This document shows positions 8,359-15,961 of a stretch of 25,168 bases of DNA, in pieces (position 1 is the first letter of the stretch; each line of letters starts with the position of its first letter). The stretch spans positions 1-25,168 of the forward strand of contig JAHIFK010000310.1 in assembly GCA_018900975.1 (NCBI GenBank), given 5' to 3'. The position numbers and the translations under genes were made by a program. Below the pieces are notes generated by a model, which was given only the letters and a program-made list of their open reading frames with translations, searched no databases and was not told where the DNA came from. Source of the stretch: Methanobacteriota archaeon. Lineage in GTDB: Archaea; Halobacteriota; Methanosarcinia; Methanosarcinales; Methanoperedenaceae.

Positions 8359-8473
8359 ACACAGATGCGCGCGGAGTACACGTCAACGTATGCCAGCGCA
8401 CTGGCATACGTGTGCACGCAATCGACTGGCGTGACAGTCGACACGGATACGCGCGTATCCGTGTCATCTGTGT
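8359..8473. repeat. Multi-hairpin element closed by a 9-base terminal stem
   Basis: Between the convergent ends of tdh and lhr lies a densely palindromic, GC-rich block. The outer arms ACACAGATG (8359-8367) and CATCTGTGT (8465-8473) are perfect inverted repeats. Inside are three perfect hairpins: 8386-8396 with 8401-8411 (11 pairs, 4-base loop), 8422-8428 with 8435-8441 (7 pairs, 6-base loop) and 8440-8450 with 8455-8465 (11 pairs, 4-base loop). The folding would be a cloverleaf-like junction; the last hairpin shares one or two bases with its neighbours. It contains no credible gene and is not a tRNA. It could be a structured RNA, a mobile palindromic repeat or a two-way terminator. Confidence 0.8.
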
Positions 8474-8523
8474 AATATTTGATCCTAATTGCTTTTCAGA
8501 GGATTCCGATACTTTTAAAGATG

Positions 8524-8555
8524 AAGAATTTTTGAATTCTTTGGCAAAAACCAAA
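8524..8555. terminator. Two small hairpins at the lhr/tdh convergent ends
   Basis: AAGAATT (8524-8530) pairs with AATTCTT (8535-8541) around a 4-base loop, and TTTGG (8540-8544) pairs with CCAAA (8551-8555) around CAAAAA. On the minus strand this gives a T-rich run and a stem directly after the lhr stop codon, consistent with a terminator for lhr. The role is inferred from position. Confidence 0.4.
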
Positions 8556-8559
8556 TTTA

Positions 8560-11379
8560 TCACTCCCAGAACCTCTTCGTCTTCGCATAATTCCTCTCCG
8601 CAATAAGTATGTCACGGTAGAACTCCTCTTCATCCTCCCTCATCTTCCTTATCACCCTAGAAGCAGTATCAGGCCCGATCCCCCTTGAAGCAAGCGCTAT
8701 CACCGCTGTCTTACCCTGCGATAGCACAAGGCTGGCATTCCTGTACACCCGCGCAGTCCTCTTCCTCTCTGCCTCAGTCTTCTCTTTCTCAGGCTTCTTC
8801 ACCAGCTTTATCTCCTCCTCCTCCCATGGCTTGAGCGCAGCGATTAGCCTGCTTGTGCATAGAGGACACTCCGGCCTCTCAGTCACCCTTTTAACCACAG
8901 TGCTGACTTTCCACTTCTTGCAGTTCAGGCAGAAAAGTATCACATGATCCTCCATTATCCTGCTCTTGAGAGCCATTATTATTGAGCTGTCCGCCCTCTC
9001 TGGCGCCATAAGCTCCCTCCCGCCTCTGAACCCAGCCTCGCCTATTGGACTTACGCGCTGGACCACAAGCTTAATACTGCCCTTCTGGATGCTCTCCAGA
9101 ACGGTCTTTGCACGTTCTATATCCAGCTTGTCATGGAATATCTCGCGAACCGCTTCGTCATACATTGGAGTATGCTCGAACACATCAAGCAGCTTCTTCA
9201 TGCTTATGCGCTCATAATCAACGTCGCGGGAAAGCGCCCCGAACTTACGCGCGACATGCACCATCTTCCACTTCAGGAGCATTGTATTCTTGAGCGTCAT
9301 CTCGATTATGGGCTCTATGTGCTCCGGGCTCGTGGTCATGAGCATCTCTTTAATCCTCTGGGCATGGAACATCCTGGGAAGTTCCAGTTTTATCCTGTAC
9401 GGGTCAATTTCCATAGCCACGCTTGCGCCGAACCTTGCCGCGAGAAGCGAAGTGAGAGCGCGCCCCAATGTCTCGTTCACCCTGTGCCCGCCGCAGATGT
9501 TTATGACGATCGAAGTTCCTTCCTGTTCCACGACCGCGGTATCATCAGTCGGCGCTGCAAGACCTGCTTTCCTCTGCTTCTGCATCAGTTCCAGTATCTC
9601 ACCCGTTGCTTCGCTATCAGCCGAATACTCCTTCCCGTGCTCCTCTATTATCATTTCTGCGCTCACTCCTCTTTCGAGCTTCTCCATAATGCGCTTTCTT
9701 ATGCTTCCCACCTCCTGCGCCACATCATAAGGCACCGGAATCTCCTCTCCCGACCAGTTGGGTATCTCACCGCCCGGGTCTCTAATCGGCTCTACCTTGA
9801 TCATGCTCTTCTCGGTGATCACCTCGATAATTCGCCACATCTCACCTTTTGCTATGAACACGGCGCCCGGCTTTGCAAAATCAGCCACGAACACTTCATC
9901 CAGCGCCCCAACAGTCTTTCCGCTTACGATATCGAATATCTCAAACCTCTTCTCGTCAGGTATCATGGAAAGGTTTTCGTAAAAATAATGCAGGCACTTT
10001 TGCTTCTTTCCGATCTTATCATCCTCGAACCATATCAGCCGCGTATCCACAAGCTGTTTGATGACCGCGCGCAGCATCTCCAGTTTGAGTGCGCGGAACG
10101 GATAGGCTCTCCCGATTATCGAATATACCCTCTCAACAGGTATCTCACCGAAATCAAGCGCCATCCCGCATATCTGGTTCGCGATGGTATCTGCGCTATC
10201 CTCATGAAGCTCGATGGTCTCTATCTTTCCCGCTCCTGCCCGTCTTGTTATTGCCGAAGATTCGGCAGCATCATCTGGGCCCATCGTGATTATCGTCCCG
10301 CTTGAGCGCTCACCCACCCAGTGACCAGACCTTCCCACCCTCTGTATCAGGCGCGTGACCTGGCGCGGTGACATGTACTGGATGACATGGTCCACATCCC
10401 CGATGTCTATGCCAAGTTCCATGGAAGATGTGCAGATAAGCCCTCGAAGTACGCCTCCCTTGAAATTATTCTCTGCTTCTATGCGCGCATCCTTTGACAG
10501 CGACCCATGGTGAACGCCAATGGAAAGCCCCAGCATCCTGAACCTTGAGCCCAGCATCTCTGCTGCTTCTCTCGTGTTCACAAAAATAAGAGTGGATTTA
10601 TGCGCCTCCACGATCTCCGATATCACCCGCAGATGCGCCGCCACTTCAGGTGAACACATGAGTTTTTTAGATGATGCTTCATCTTTTGGTGACGGTTTCG
10701 GGGATATCACATTAAAATCAAGCTGCTTGATGAGCGAAACTTCGACAACGTGCGCCGTCCTCTCTGTTCCCGCAAGAAAACGCGCTATTACATCCGGTCT
10801 CCCCACGGTCGCAGAAAGCCCTATCCTCTGGAACTCTCCGGCAACTTCCACAAGCCGTTCAAGCGCGATAGATAACTGCGCGCCCCTCTTTGATGAAGCC
10901 AGTTCATGCACTTCATCGATGACCACATGCGTAACAGTCCTGAGATTGTTCCGCAGTCTTTTCCCTGTAAGCATTATTTGCAGCGTCTCCGGGGTCGTAA
11001 CAAGAAAATCCGGAGGCTTCAGGGACTGCTTCTGCCTCTCATAAGCTGTGGTATCACCGTGCCTCACCGCGACCTTGATGCCAAGCTCCTTTCCCCACCA
11101 TTCAAGCCGTGACAGCATGTCCCTGTTCAGGGCGCGAAGCGGTGTGATGTAAAGCACTGATATCCCCCGCCTGTGTTCCTCATTTTTCGCCATGATGCTA
11201 TTAAATACCGGGAGGACTGCTGATTCTGTCTTGCCTGAACCAGTTGGCGCGATAAGGAGGACGTGTTCTCCTGCAAGCACTGCGGGAATTGTTTTTACCT
11301 GCGGTTCAGTGGGGGCTGTAAAACCCTGTGTTGCCAGGGCTTCTTGCAGGTGAGGATTAAGTAAACTGAACACGCTCAT
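8560..11379 (-). CDS. lhr: Lhr-type superfamily 2 ATP-dependent helicase
   Basis: A 939-residue Lhr (large helicase-related) protein. The N-terminal half is a two-domain helicase core: a Q-motif-like TEPQ, Walker A APTGSGKT (44-51), Walker B DEVH (155-158), SAT in IGLSATVGRP, and motif VI in QRVGRSGH. The winged-helix and Lhr-specific C-terminal regions follow. Near the end are four cysteines (C817, C820, C838, C841) that could bind zinc, followed by a Lys/Glu-rich helix and a closing segment RVIRKMREDEEEFYRDILIAE. Archaeal Lhr proteins unwind DNA:RNA and DNA forks and have been tied to repair and RNA metabolism. Length is usual for archaeal Lhr. A TATA-like box (11403-11412) lies about 25-30 bases before the ATG, so the message may be nearly leaderless. 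Confidence 0.95.
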   Translation of the reverse strand: MSVFSLLNPHLQEALATQGFTAPTEPQVKTIPAVLAGEHVLLIAPTGSGKTESAVLPVFNSIMAKNEEHRRGISVLYITPLRALNRDMLSRLEWWGKELGIKVAVRHGDTTAYERQKQSLKPPDFLVTTPETLQIMLTGKRLRNNLRTVTHVVIDEVHELASSKRGAQLSIALERLVEVAGEFQRIGLSATVGRPDVIARFLAGTERTAHVVEVSLIKQLDFNVISPKPSPKDEASSKKLMCSPEVAAHLRVISEIVEAHKSTLIFVNTREAAEMLGSRFRMLGLSIGVHHGSLSKDARIEAENNFKGGVLRGLICTSSMELGIDIGDVDHVIQYMSPRQVTRLIQRVGRSGHWVGERSSGTIITMGPDDAAESSAITRRAGAGKIETIELHEDSADTIANQICGMALDFGEIPVERVYSIIGRAYPFRALKLEMLRAVIKQLVDTRLIWFEDDKIGKKQKCLHYFYENLSMIPDEKRFEIFDIVSGKTVGALDEVFVADFAKPGAVFIAKGEMWRIIEVITEKSMIKVEPIRDPGGEIPNWSGEEIPVPYDVAQEVGSIRKRIMEKLERGVSAEMIIEEHGKEYSADSEATGEILELMQKQRKAGLAAPTDDTAVVEQEGTSIVINICGGHRVNETLGRALTSLLAARFGASVAMEIDPYRIKLELPRMFHAQRIKEMLMTTSPEHIEPIIEMTLKNTMLLKWKMVHVARKFGALSRDVDYERISMKKLLDVFEHTPMYDEAVREIFHDKLDIERAKTVLESIQKGSIKLVVQRVSPIGEAGFRGGRELMAPERADSSIIMALKSRIMEDHVILFCLNCKKWKVSTVVKRVTERPECPLCTSRLIAALKPWEEEEIKLVKKPEKEKTEAERKRTARVYRNASLVLSQGKTAVIALASRGIGPDTASRVIRKMREDEEEFYRDILIAERNYAKTKRFWE

Positions 11380-11402
11380 AGACGCATGAAAAGAGAATGA
11401 CA

Positions 11403-11412
11403 GTATATAAAT
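11403..11412 (-). promoter_or_regulatory. TATA box of lhr
   Basis: Read on the minus strand, ATTTATATAC is a good archaeal TATA element. The spacing of about 25-30 bases to the lhr ATG (11377-11379) predicts transcription starting at or just before the start codon, and no ribosome binding site is seen, as expected for a leaderless message. Confidence 0.5.
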
Positions 11413-11435
11413 TTATTCTATGATAGACGAACGAT

Positions 11436-11969
11436 CTAGGATTTTTCAAGTATCATCTCAAGATAGGATGTCCGGATCGACTCGTCCCTTCTAATGCCCA
11501 GTTTTTCAAAAAGCCTGAATATGCTCTCAACTTTTTCTTCATGGGACTTTGAATCCCGAATGGAGATCTCAGCCTCTATGAAATCGCCCAGATTTCGCAC
11601 ATCATCAAGTGAAATAATGAAATCCCCCAGCCTGTATTTTTTTCTTTTCTTGACTATGGTCGCAACCGGGGTAAACCCCAGTGAGGAAATAATATTGCCC
11701 ATGCAGTCTGCGTCATTGACCTCAACTTCATATTCTTTTCTTGTTTTAGAGATAGTGTCCATCTTGGGACCCTTATATGTCAAAAAATACTTATTGTCCT
11801 GTACCCTGATCCTTAATGCCTCATCCGTCTTTGCAAAATCACGATATGGCGCGCTGTAATAAGTATCTACCTGTGCCTCAATCCCTATCGGTGACGCCCC
11901 CAGCGCGATGATCGACCTTTCCACAAGTTTAGGGTCTTTTACGCGCGCTTTTACCTCGACTTCTATCAT
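11436..11969 (-). CDS. CYTH-domain protein (class IV adenylate cyclase / triphosphatase-like, CyaB)
   Basis: A 177-residue CYTH protein. The family signature ExExK is at the N terminus (E3, E5, K7 in MIEVEVKAR). It is followed by DTYYSAPYRDFAKTDEALRIR, LTYKGPK, RKEYEVEV, a KKRKKYRLGDFIISLDDV strand and FIEAEI. These supply the acidic and basic residues lining the tunnel that binds triphosphate groups and metal. Bacterial members can be class IV adenylate cyclases, but most archaeal CyaB-like proteins have no proven cyclase activity, and inorganic triphosphatase or thiamine triphosphatase are alternatives. It lies 56 bases upstream of lhr on the same strand, but lhr seems to have its own promoter. 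A TATA-like ATATAT (about 11992-12000) sits about 25 bases before the start. Confidence 0.88.
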   Translation of the reverse strand: MIEVEVKARVKDPKLVERSIIALGASPIGIEAQVDTYYSAPYRDFAKTDEALRIRVQDNKYFLTYKGPKMDTISKTRKEYEVEVNDADCMGNIISSLGFTPVATIVKKRKKYRLGDFIISLDDVRNLGDFIEAEISIRDSKSHEEKVESIFRLFEKLGIRRDESIRTSYLEMILEKS

Positions 11970-12285
11970 CTGTTTTATCTCTGTGATTTTGATATATGAA
12001 ATTGCATGTGTTTAAGGTTTTTCATTCTTAACGTTTGATTATTTCATAGTTATAAGTGATAAATCGAATGAGTTATGTGAATAAAATCCACAAATTATTT
12101 AAAGCATCAGGGTAACAAGGCATCATTTAAAAAAACTAACACCGAACTCGATACGAACTCACGCTACCTGAGTTCGTTTTAGTTCGCATTAGTTCGTTGT
12201 TTATCTCGATATTAGCAAATTCTTAAATAGCTCGCCGAATATTTAAAAGAATAAATATCGCATTAATTACAGGAGAGAAATCAGC
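11970..12285. other. 316-base divergent intergenic region
   Basis: It separates the CYTH gene (-) from the deoxyhypusine-synthase-family gene (+). It holds the promoter of each, the AGTTCG/CGAACT array at 12143-12196 described separately, and AT-rich sequence elsewhere. No gene of useful length is open in it. Confidence 0.7.
12143..12196 (+). promoter_or_regulatory. Array of five AGTTCG/CGAACT boxes upstream of the dys promoter
   Basis: CGAACT occurs at 12143-12148 and 12154-12159. Its reverse complement AGTTCG occurs at 12171-12176, 12181-12186 and 12191-12196. The inner pair forms a perfect 9-base inverted repeat (ACGAACTCA at 12153-12161 and TGAGTTCGT at 12169-12177). Spacings of 11, then 10 and 10 bases put copies on the same DNA face. 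A TATA-like CTTAAATA (12222-12229) and a ribosome binding site AGGAGAG (12271-12277) follow. This looks like a multi-copy operator controlling the downstream gene. Confidence 0.65.
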
Positions 12286-13419
12286 ATGCGCCATATGAAG
12301 CACGATTACTGGAATGGCAGACCTATATCTCCAATCTCGTTAGGGAAAAACATGACCATTACTGATCTGGTCGATAACGTCTTTGATGGGATGGGGTATA
12401 ACGCTAAGAGACTGGCAGAAGCCTGCCATCTTTTCAAGAACATGATCGATGAGAACTCCACCGTATGCCTGACTCTTGCCGGTGCGATGACTCCTGTTGG
12501 TATGGGCGGCGGTATCATCAACATGGTAGAAAATGGTTTTATTGACTGGATAGTCACAACAGGCGCGAATACCTATCATGACATGCATTTTGCTTATGGG
12601 CTGCCGGTTCACCAGGGCGATCATACAGCAGACGATAATGATCTTGCAGAGAATGACGTTGTGCGGATATATGATGTTTATATCGATATGGAGCGCACGC
12701 TTATTGCCCAGGATAAGATAGTACAGACCCTAACCCGGAAAGCGCATGAAAAGAACAAATTCCCGGAAAAATTTTCAACTGCACATTATTATAAAGTAAT
12801 TGGCGATGGCGTGATCGAGACAGCAAAAAACCCCGAAAAATCATTCATAGCATCGGCTGCAAAATACGATGTGCCCGTGTTCGTACCTGCATTCGCTGAT
12901 TCTTCCATTGGGATGGACATAAGTTATCTACCTATAATCGAAGCCGCGAAAAGAGGCGCTAAGGAACTCTTGTCGGCAGATTTTGTGGACCCGAGCCCCA
13001 CAATGGACGCTCTTGAGAGCACTGCGATCGTGCATCATAGCATGATAAACGATATCAAGCGCGGGGTGCTTGAAGTCGGGGGCGGGGTGCCCAAGAACTT
13101 CCTGCAGCAGACTGGTCCCATGATATCCCAGATACTCGGTATGGAATGTCCTGGTGAGAATTATGTCATTCAGGTGACTGTGGATCGCCCGGATACTGGA
13201 GGACTATCCGGAGCAACAATAAACGAGGGAAAATCATGGGGAAAGATACCCAAAGCAGGTGAAGGGAATGTTACCCCTTACATTGACGCTACTGTGGGCG
13301 TGCCGATAATCTTCGCATACGCACTTGAGAACTGCAAACCCAGGAAACATAAAAAATACGGCAGGAAATTACCTGACATAACCAGGGAGCTTGTCGAAAA
13401 AGCGATGTTAAATGTCTAA
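12286..13419 (+). CDS. dys: Deoxyhypusine synthase family protein (paralogue type)
   Basis: A 377-residue member of the deoxyhypusine synthase fold. These enzymes move the aminobutyl group of spermidine or a similar amine, via NAD+, onto an acceptor: the eIF5A/aIF5A lysine in true deoxyhypusine synthase, or an amine such as putrescine in homospermidine-synthase relatives. The lysine that carries the intermediate is present: K320 in SWGKI, with W318 and E314 (NEGKSWGKI). However, the segment that reads AGGxEED in canonical enzymes is TGANTYHD here (92-99). That form is typical of the paralogue group seen in methanogens and bacteria, so a polyamine-making role is a real alternative. The start is fixed by AGGAGAG eight bases upstream; an ATG three codons later is possible. 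A complex operator-like array lies upstream. Confidence 0.85.
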   Translation: MRHMKHDYWNGRPISPISLGKNMTITDLVDNVFDGMGYNAKRLAEACHLFKNMIDENSTVCLTLAGAMTPVGMGGGIINMVENGFIDWIVTTGANTYHDMHFAYGLPVHQGDHTADDNDLAENDVVRIYDVYIDMERTLIAQDKIVQTLTRKAHEKNKFPEKFSTAHYYKVIGDGVIETAKNPEKSFIASAAKYDVPVFVPAFADSSIGMDISYLPIIEAAKRGAKELLSADFVDPSPTMDALESTAIVHHSMINDIKRGVLEVGGGVPKNFLQQTGPMISQILGMECPGENYVIQVTVDRPDTGGLSGATINEGKSWGKIPKAGEGNVTPYIDATVGVPIIFAYALENCKPRKHKKYGRKLPDITRELVEKAMLNV

Positions 13420-13428
13420 GTGCAACGT

Positions 13429-13447
13429 AGAAATGATGATCATTTCT
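13429..13447. terminator. Hairpin at convergent gene ends
   Basis: AGAAATGAT and ATCATTTCT form a perfect 9-base inverted repeat around one base (8 pairs with a 3-base loop if folded). It lies 10 bases after the stop of the deoxyhypusine-synthase-family gene and covers the last codons of the convergent small gene. A pyrimidine-rich stretch follows on the plus strand. A two-way terminator is the simplest reading. Confidence 0.4.
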
Positions 13448-13679
13448 CTTCTTTAGTTATCCAGTAAACCGCTTTGTACTTCTCAGCAAAACCATAGATG
13501 TTCTTTGCCATCACAGCCCTTCCATACTCCCTGAGATCTCCTCCCTGGTCGAGAATATAAGTGTTCTCACCCAGTTTGGTCACTTTGAACACTTCTTCTT
13601 TATCTTCAGTACCTACATGAAGGACGTCTCCAATTTTTAAATCGTTGAGTTTTGGTCTGATATTTGTCTTTTCCACCAT
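13440..13679 (-). CDS. Small hypothetical protein
   Basis: A 79-residue protein that I do not recognise. It begins MVEKTNIRPKLNDLKIGDVL and is predicted mostly beta from the alternating pattern (VLHVGTEDKEEVFKVTKLGENTYILDQGG), ending in a helix (YGRAVMAKNIYGFAEKY). It has no cysteines, signal peptide or membrane segment, so a cytoplasmic SH3-like or RNA-binding small fold is conceivable. The start is well supported by CAGGAAG (complement of 13687-13693), seven bases before the ATG. It is convergent with the deoxyhypusine-synthase-family gene and lies 100 bases from tyrA, in the same direction. Confidence 0.65.
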   Translation of the reverse strand: MVEKTNIRPKLNDLKIGDVLHVGTEDKEEVFKVTKLGENTYILDQGGDLREYGRAVMAKNIYGFAEKYKAVYWITKEEK

Positions 13680-13782
13680 AGTATCACTTCCTGTTTCCGT
13701 GCTTTAATAACTAATATAACTTACCTTACTATCGACCTTACCCCGCACCACACCATAATACCTTACCGTTCAAAACCACACC

Positions 13783-15084
13783 TTATCTGACCGTACAGCC
13801 GATCCCCTTAAGAAGCGTTTCCACATCCCCCAGGACAAGAGCGGCATTGCTATCCCCAAATATTGTGATGCGATATGTAACACTTGAATTATTTTGTTTA
13901 TTAAAGACATCAATAATATCTACTGAAACCACACCATCTACGCCTATTAAAACGGTTTTTAGTATTTCCGGGTCAGCGCCTGGTGGGATAAAAACCGATA
14001 CATCACGTGTCACATTTCTTAAGGCAATGGTTTTCCATGCCCTCAGTTCCAGTTCATCCAGCAGCCGGACATTCTCTATTAAAAGTTCAGTAGTTTTTCC
14101 TCCTCTCTCTATAATAACACTCCTGGGGGCTACTTTTTTTACGATCCCATAGTGTACGACACCGGAATAAATGTGCTTGAGCGCACGCTCCCTGCCTATT
14201 GAACGTACAAGTTCTTCATGCTCAGCTATCTTTGTGCCTATGAGCTTCTCAGACCTGCGAAGAGCAGATCCTGTATCACCAAAATGTGCAGAAGCTTTTT
14301 TCATCATAGTCACGAATCCTTCGATATCCCTGTTCCTTACCATGTCTGTCATCCGGTTGCACTGGTCGATATAAGTCCTGTGCACCTTTGCCACCTCAGG
14401 GTTCATCTGTATCATAGCGTAGAGATACGGATTCTGCGCCAGTATCCTTCCCACAAGGTCGAGCATTATATCATACATCGGGCTCATGAACCTTCGTGAG
14501 TTCGCGACGTCAAATTCAAGCTCCATAAATACTGAGCCAATGGAGATGTAAGCGAAATGTGTGAGCCCCTGAACAACTGCCATCATCCTGTCATGCTCAA
14601 CTGCACTCATAATCTCGATATGAGCGCCATTTTCCTCATACAGGCTCCTTATGACCGGGAACCACCTTGCACTCCTCCCCTCGATCGGTGTAAAAATAAC
14701 TATCTGCCCCCGGATGTCTGGTATGGATGGACCGAACATGGGATGTGTGCCCAGGATCTCCACATCAACGGGTGCATGCTTTCGCATGGCTTCCACAGGC
14801 CCTGTTTTCACCGATGTTATGTCCATGAGGAGGCTGCCTGCCAACATTTTTGGAGCGATTTCCTGGATCGTCTTTTCCGTGATGTTTATGGGAACCGATA
14901 TCATGACTATATCGCTTGTTTTTATCTCCCCGTCAAGATCGTCAGCAAACCGTACACCCAGGGACTCTGCTATGTCTTTTCTCTTATTGACGCCCCATAT
15001 CGCAACTTCAAAGCCGTGTTTTTTATAAAATTTTACGAACCACCTGCCGGTATCGCCTGTCCCTCCGATTATCAGTATTTTCAT
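13783..15084 (-). CDS. tyrA: Prephenate dehydrogenase with C-terminal FDX-ACB-like domain
   Basis: A 433-residue TyrA that would oxidise and decarboxylate prephenate to 4-hydroxyphenylpyruvate for tyrosine synthesis. The NAD(P) loop is IIGGTGDTGRW (5-15), followed by DIVMISVPI, DITSVKTG (88-95) and the prephenate-site motif GTHPMFGPS with H114. An all-helical dimerisation region follows to about residue 300. The remaining 130 residues are not part of the core enzyme. Residues 356-433 (from RNVTRDVSVFIPPG, through VVSVDIIDVFN, to the terminal GCTVR) look like the ferredoxin-fold anticodon-binding domain of phenylalanyl-tRNA synthetase beta. In this position it may sense an aromatic amino acid (inference). 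The start overlaps the aroE stop by 4 bases, so the two are translationally coupled. Confidence 0.9.
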   Translation of the reverse strand: MKILIIGGTGDTGRWFVKFYKKHGFEVAIWGVNKRKDIAESLGVRFADDLDGEIKTSDIVMISVPINITEKTIQEIAPKMLAGSLLMDITSVKTGPVEAMRKHAPVDVEILGTHPMFGPSIPDIRGQIVIFTPIEGRSARWFPVIRSLYEENGAHIEIMSAVEHDRMMAVVQGLTHFAYISIGSVFMELEFDVANSRRFMSPMYDIMLDLVGRILAQNPYLYAMIQMNPEVAKVHRTYIDQCNRMTDMVRNRDIEGFVTMMKKASAHFGDTGSALRRSEKLIGTKIAEHEELVRSIGRERALKHIYSGVVHYGIVKKVAPRSVIIERGGKTTELLIENVRLLDELELRAWKTIALRNVTRDVSVFIPPGADPEILKTVLIGVDGVVSVDIIDVFNKQNNSSVTYRITIFGDSNAALVLGDVETLLKGIGCTVR

Positions 15085-15896
15085 GCCAGTTTCTCCCTTA
15101 CGGCTTTTTCCATTTCATCAACAGGCGGCGTCCTTCCAGTCCATATTTTAAAGGACTCTGCGCCCTGGAACACCAGCATCATCACGCCGTCTATGGTTGT
15201 TGCGCCCGCCTTTTTTGCCTCCTTAAGAAGCAGGGTGTTTTGCGGGTTATATACAATATCAAATACTACCTGGTCTTTATGCATCATATCAGATGTTACT
15301 ATTGTCCCGGATATTTTCGGATACATGCCGACTGATGTTGAGTTTATCAGGATGTCGCTATCCTGTATCAAGTTCTTCAGATTTTCATAACCTGAAGCTT
15401 GCGCTTTTCCGACTTTTTTCACGTCTTTTGCAAGTGCTTCTGCCCTTTCAAGAGTGCGGTTGGCGATAGTTACCCTCGCGCCGTCCTTTGCTAGCTGGAA
15501 TGCAATAGCCCGCGCTGCCCCGCCTGCACCCAGAAGCAGAATGTTCTTTCCTGTTATTTTGATGCCAGCACTGGAAAGCGCCATTTTTGCCCCCATACCG
15601 TCTGTGTTGTGTCCTGCCATGCCGTGTTCAAAATCAACAGTGTTCACGGCGCCGATCTGTCTTGCAAGCTCAGATGGCTGTACGATATCCAGGGCTTTTT
15701 CCTTTAAAGGTATTGTGAGGTTAAGCCCCCCGAATCCCAGCGCATAAGCGCCATACAGGGCTTTTTCCAGATTTTCAGGACTGACCCTGAAAGCATGGTA
15801 TTCACAGTCCATCCCAAGGGCTTTGAATGCTGCATTATGCATAACAGGAGACAGACTGTGTGATACAGGGTCGCCGAGCACGCCGAACAACTTCAT
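15081..15896 (-). CDS. aroE: Shikimate dehydrogenase
   Basis: A 271-residue AroE, which reduces 3-dehydroshikimate to shikimate with NADPH. The shikimate-binding SHSLSPVMHN (12-21), the catalytic K65 in NLTIPLKEKA, N85 in GAVNTV and D99 in HNTDG are all present. The cofactor loop GAGGAARA (123-130) and the NRT motif that recognises the NADP phosphate (IANRTLERA) follow. C-terminal residues FQGAESFKIWTGRTPP are normal for the family. Length is standard. It is upstream of tyrA and overlaps it by ATGA, forming an aromatic amino acid operon transcribed leftward. A ten-base poly-T run (minus strand) at 15942-15951 separates it from the next gene upstream. Confidence 0.96.
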   Translation of the reverse strand: MKLFGVLGDPVSHSLSPVMHNAAFKALGMDCEYHAFRVSPENLEKALYGAYALGFGGLNLTIPLKEKALDIVQPSELARQIGAVNTVDFEHGMAGHNTDGMGAKMALSSAGIKITGKNILLLGAGGAARAIAFQLAKDGARVTIANRTLERAEALAKDVKKVGKAQASGYENLKNLIQDSDILINSTSVGMYPKISGTIVTSDMMHKDQVVFDIVYNPQNTLLLKEAKKAGATTIDGVMMLVFQGAESFKIWTGRTPPVDEMEKAVREKLA

Positions 15897-15941
15897 GCAT
15901 CTTAATTATTGGTGATGGTTAAAAAGTATTTTGATATGGTG

Positions 15942-15951
15942 AAAAAAAAAA
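15942..15951 (-). terminator. Poly-T terminator after the Cys-rich small gene
   Basis: Ten A residues on the plus strand give ten T on the minus strand, 10 bases after the stop of the gene at 15962-16246. Archaeal RNA polymerase ends transcription at such T runs without needing a hairpin. It also separates this gene from aroE. Confidence 0.55.
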
Positions 15952-15961
15952 TGAGAGCCGG

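Noticed and set aside
8359..8473. CRISPR array or tRNA at the hairpin cluster
   Set aside because: There are no direct repeats with spacers, and the arm lengths do not fit a tRNA.
8412..8606. Short open frame running through the hairpin element
   Set aside because: It is a consequence of the palindromes and overlaps the lhr end; no ribosome binding site or recognisable protein.
9133..10305. Long open frame on the plus strand inside lhr
   Set aside because: It is antisense to a strongly supported helicase gene, its translation is rich in His, Arg, Ser and Cys with no recognisable domain, and no ribosome binding site is seen. It is a shadow of the opposite strand.
13723..13785. Four copies of ACCTTA between the small gene and tyrA
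   Set aside because: Spacing is irregular (12, 25 and 20 bases), the stretch is pyrimidine-rich, and the last copy overlaps the tyrA stop, so chance is likely.
14557..15390. Open frame opposite the tyrA-aroE junction
   Set aside because: Antisense to two clear enzymes, with low-complexity His/Tyr/Cys-rich translation and no family features.
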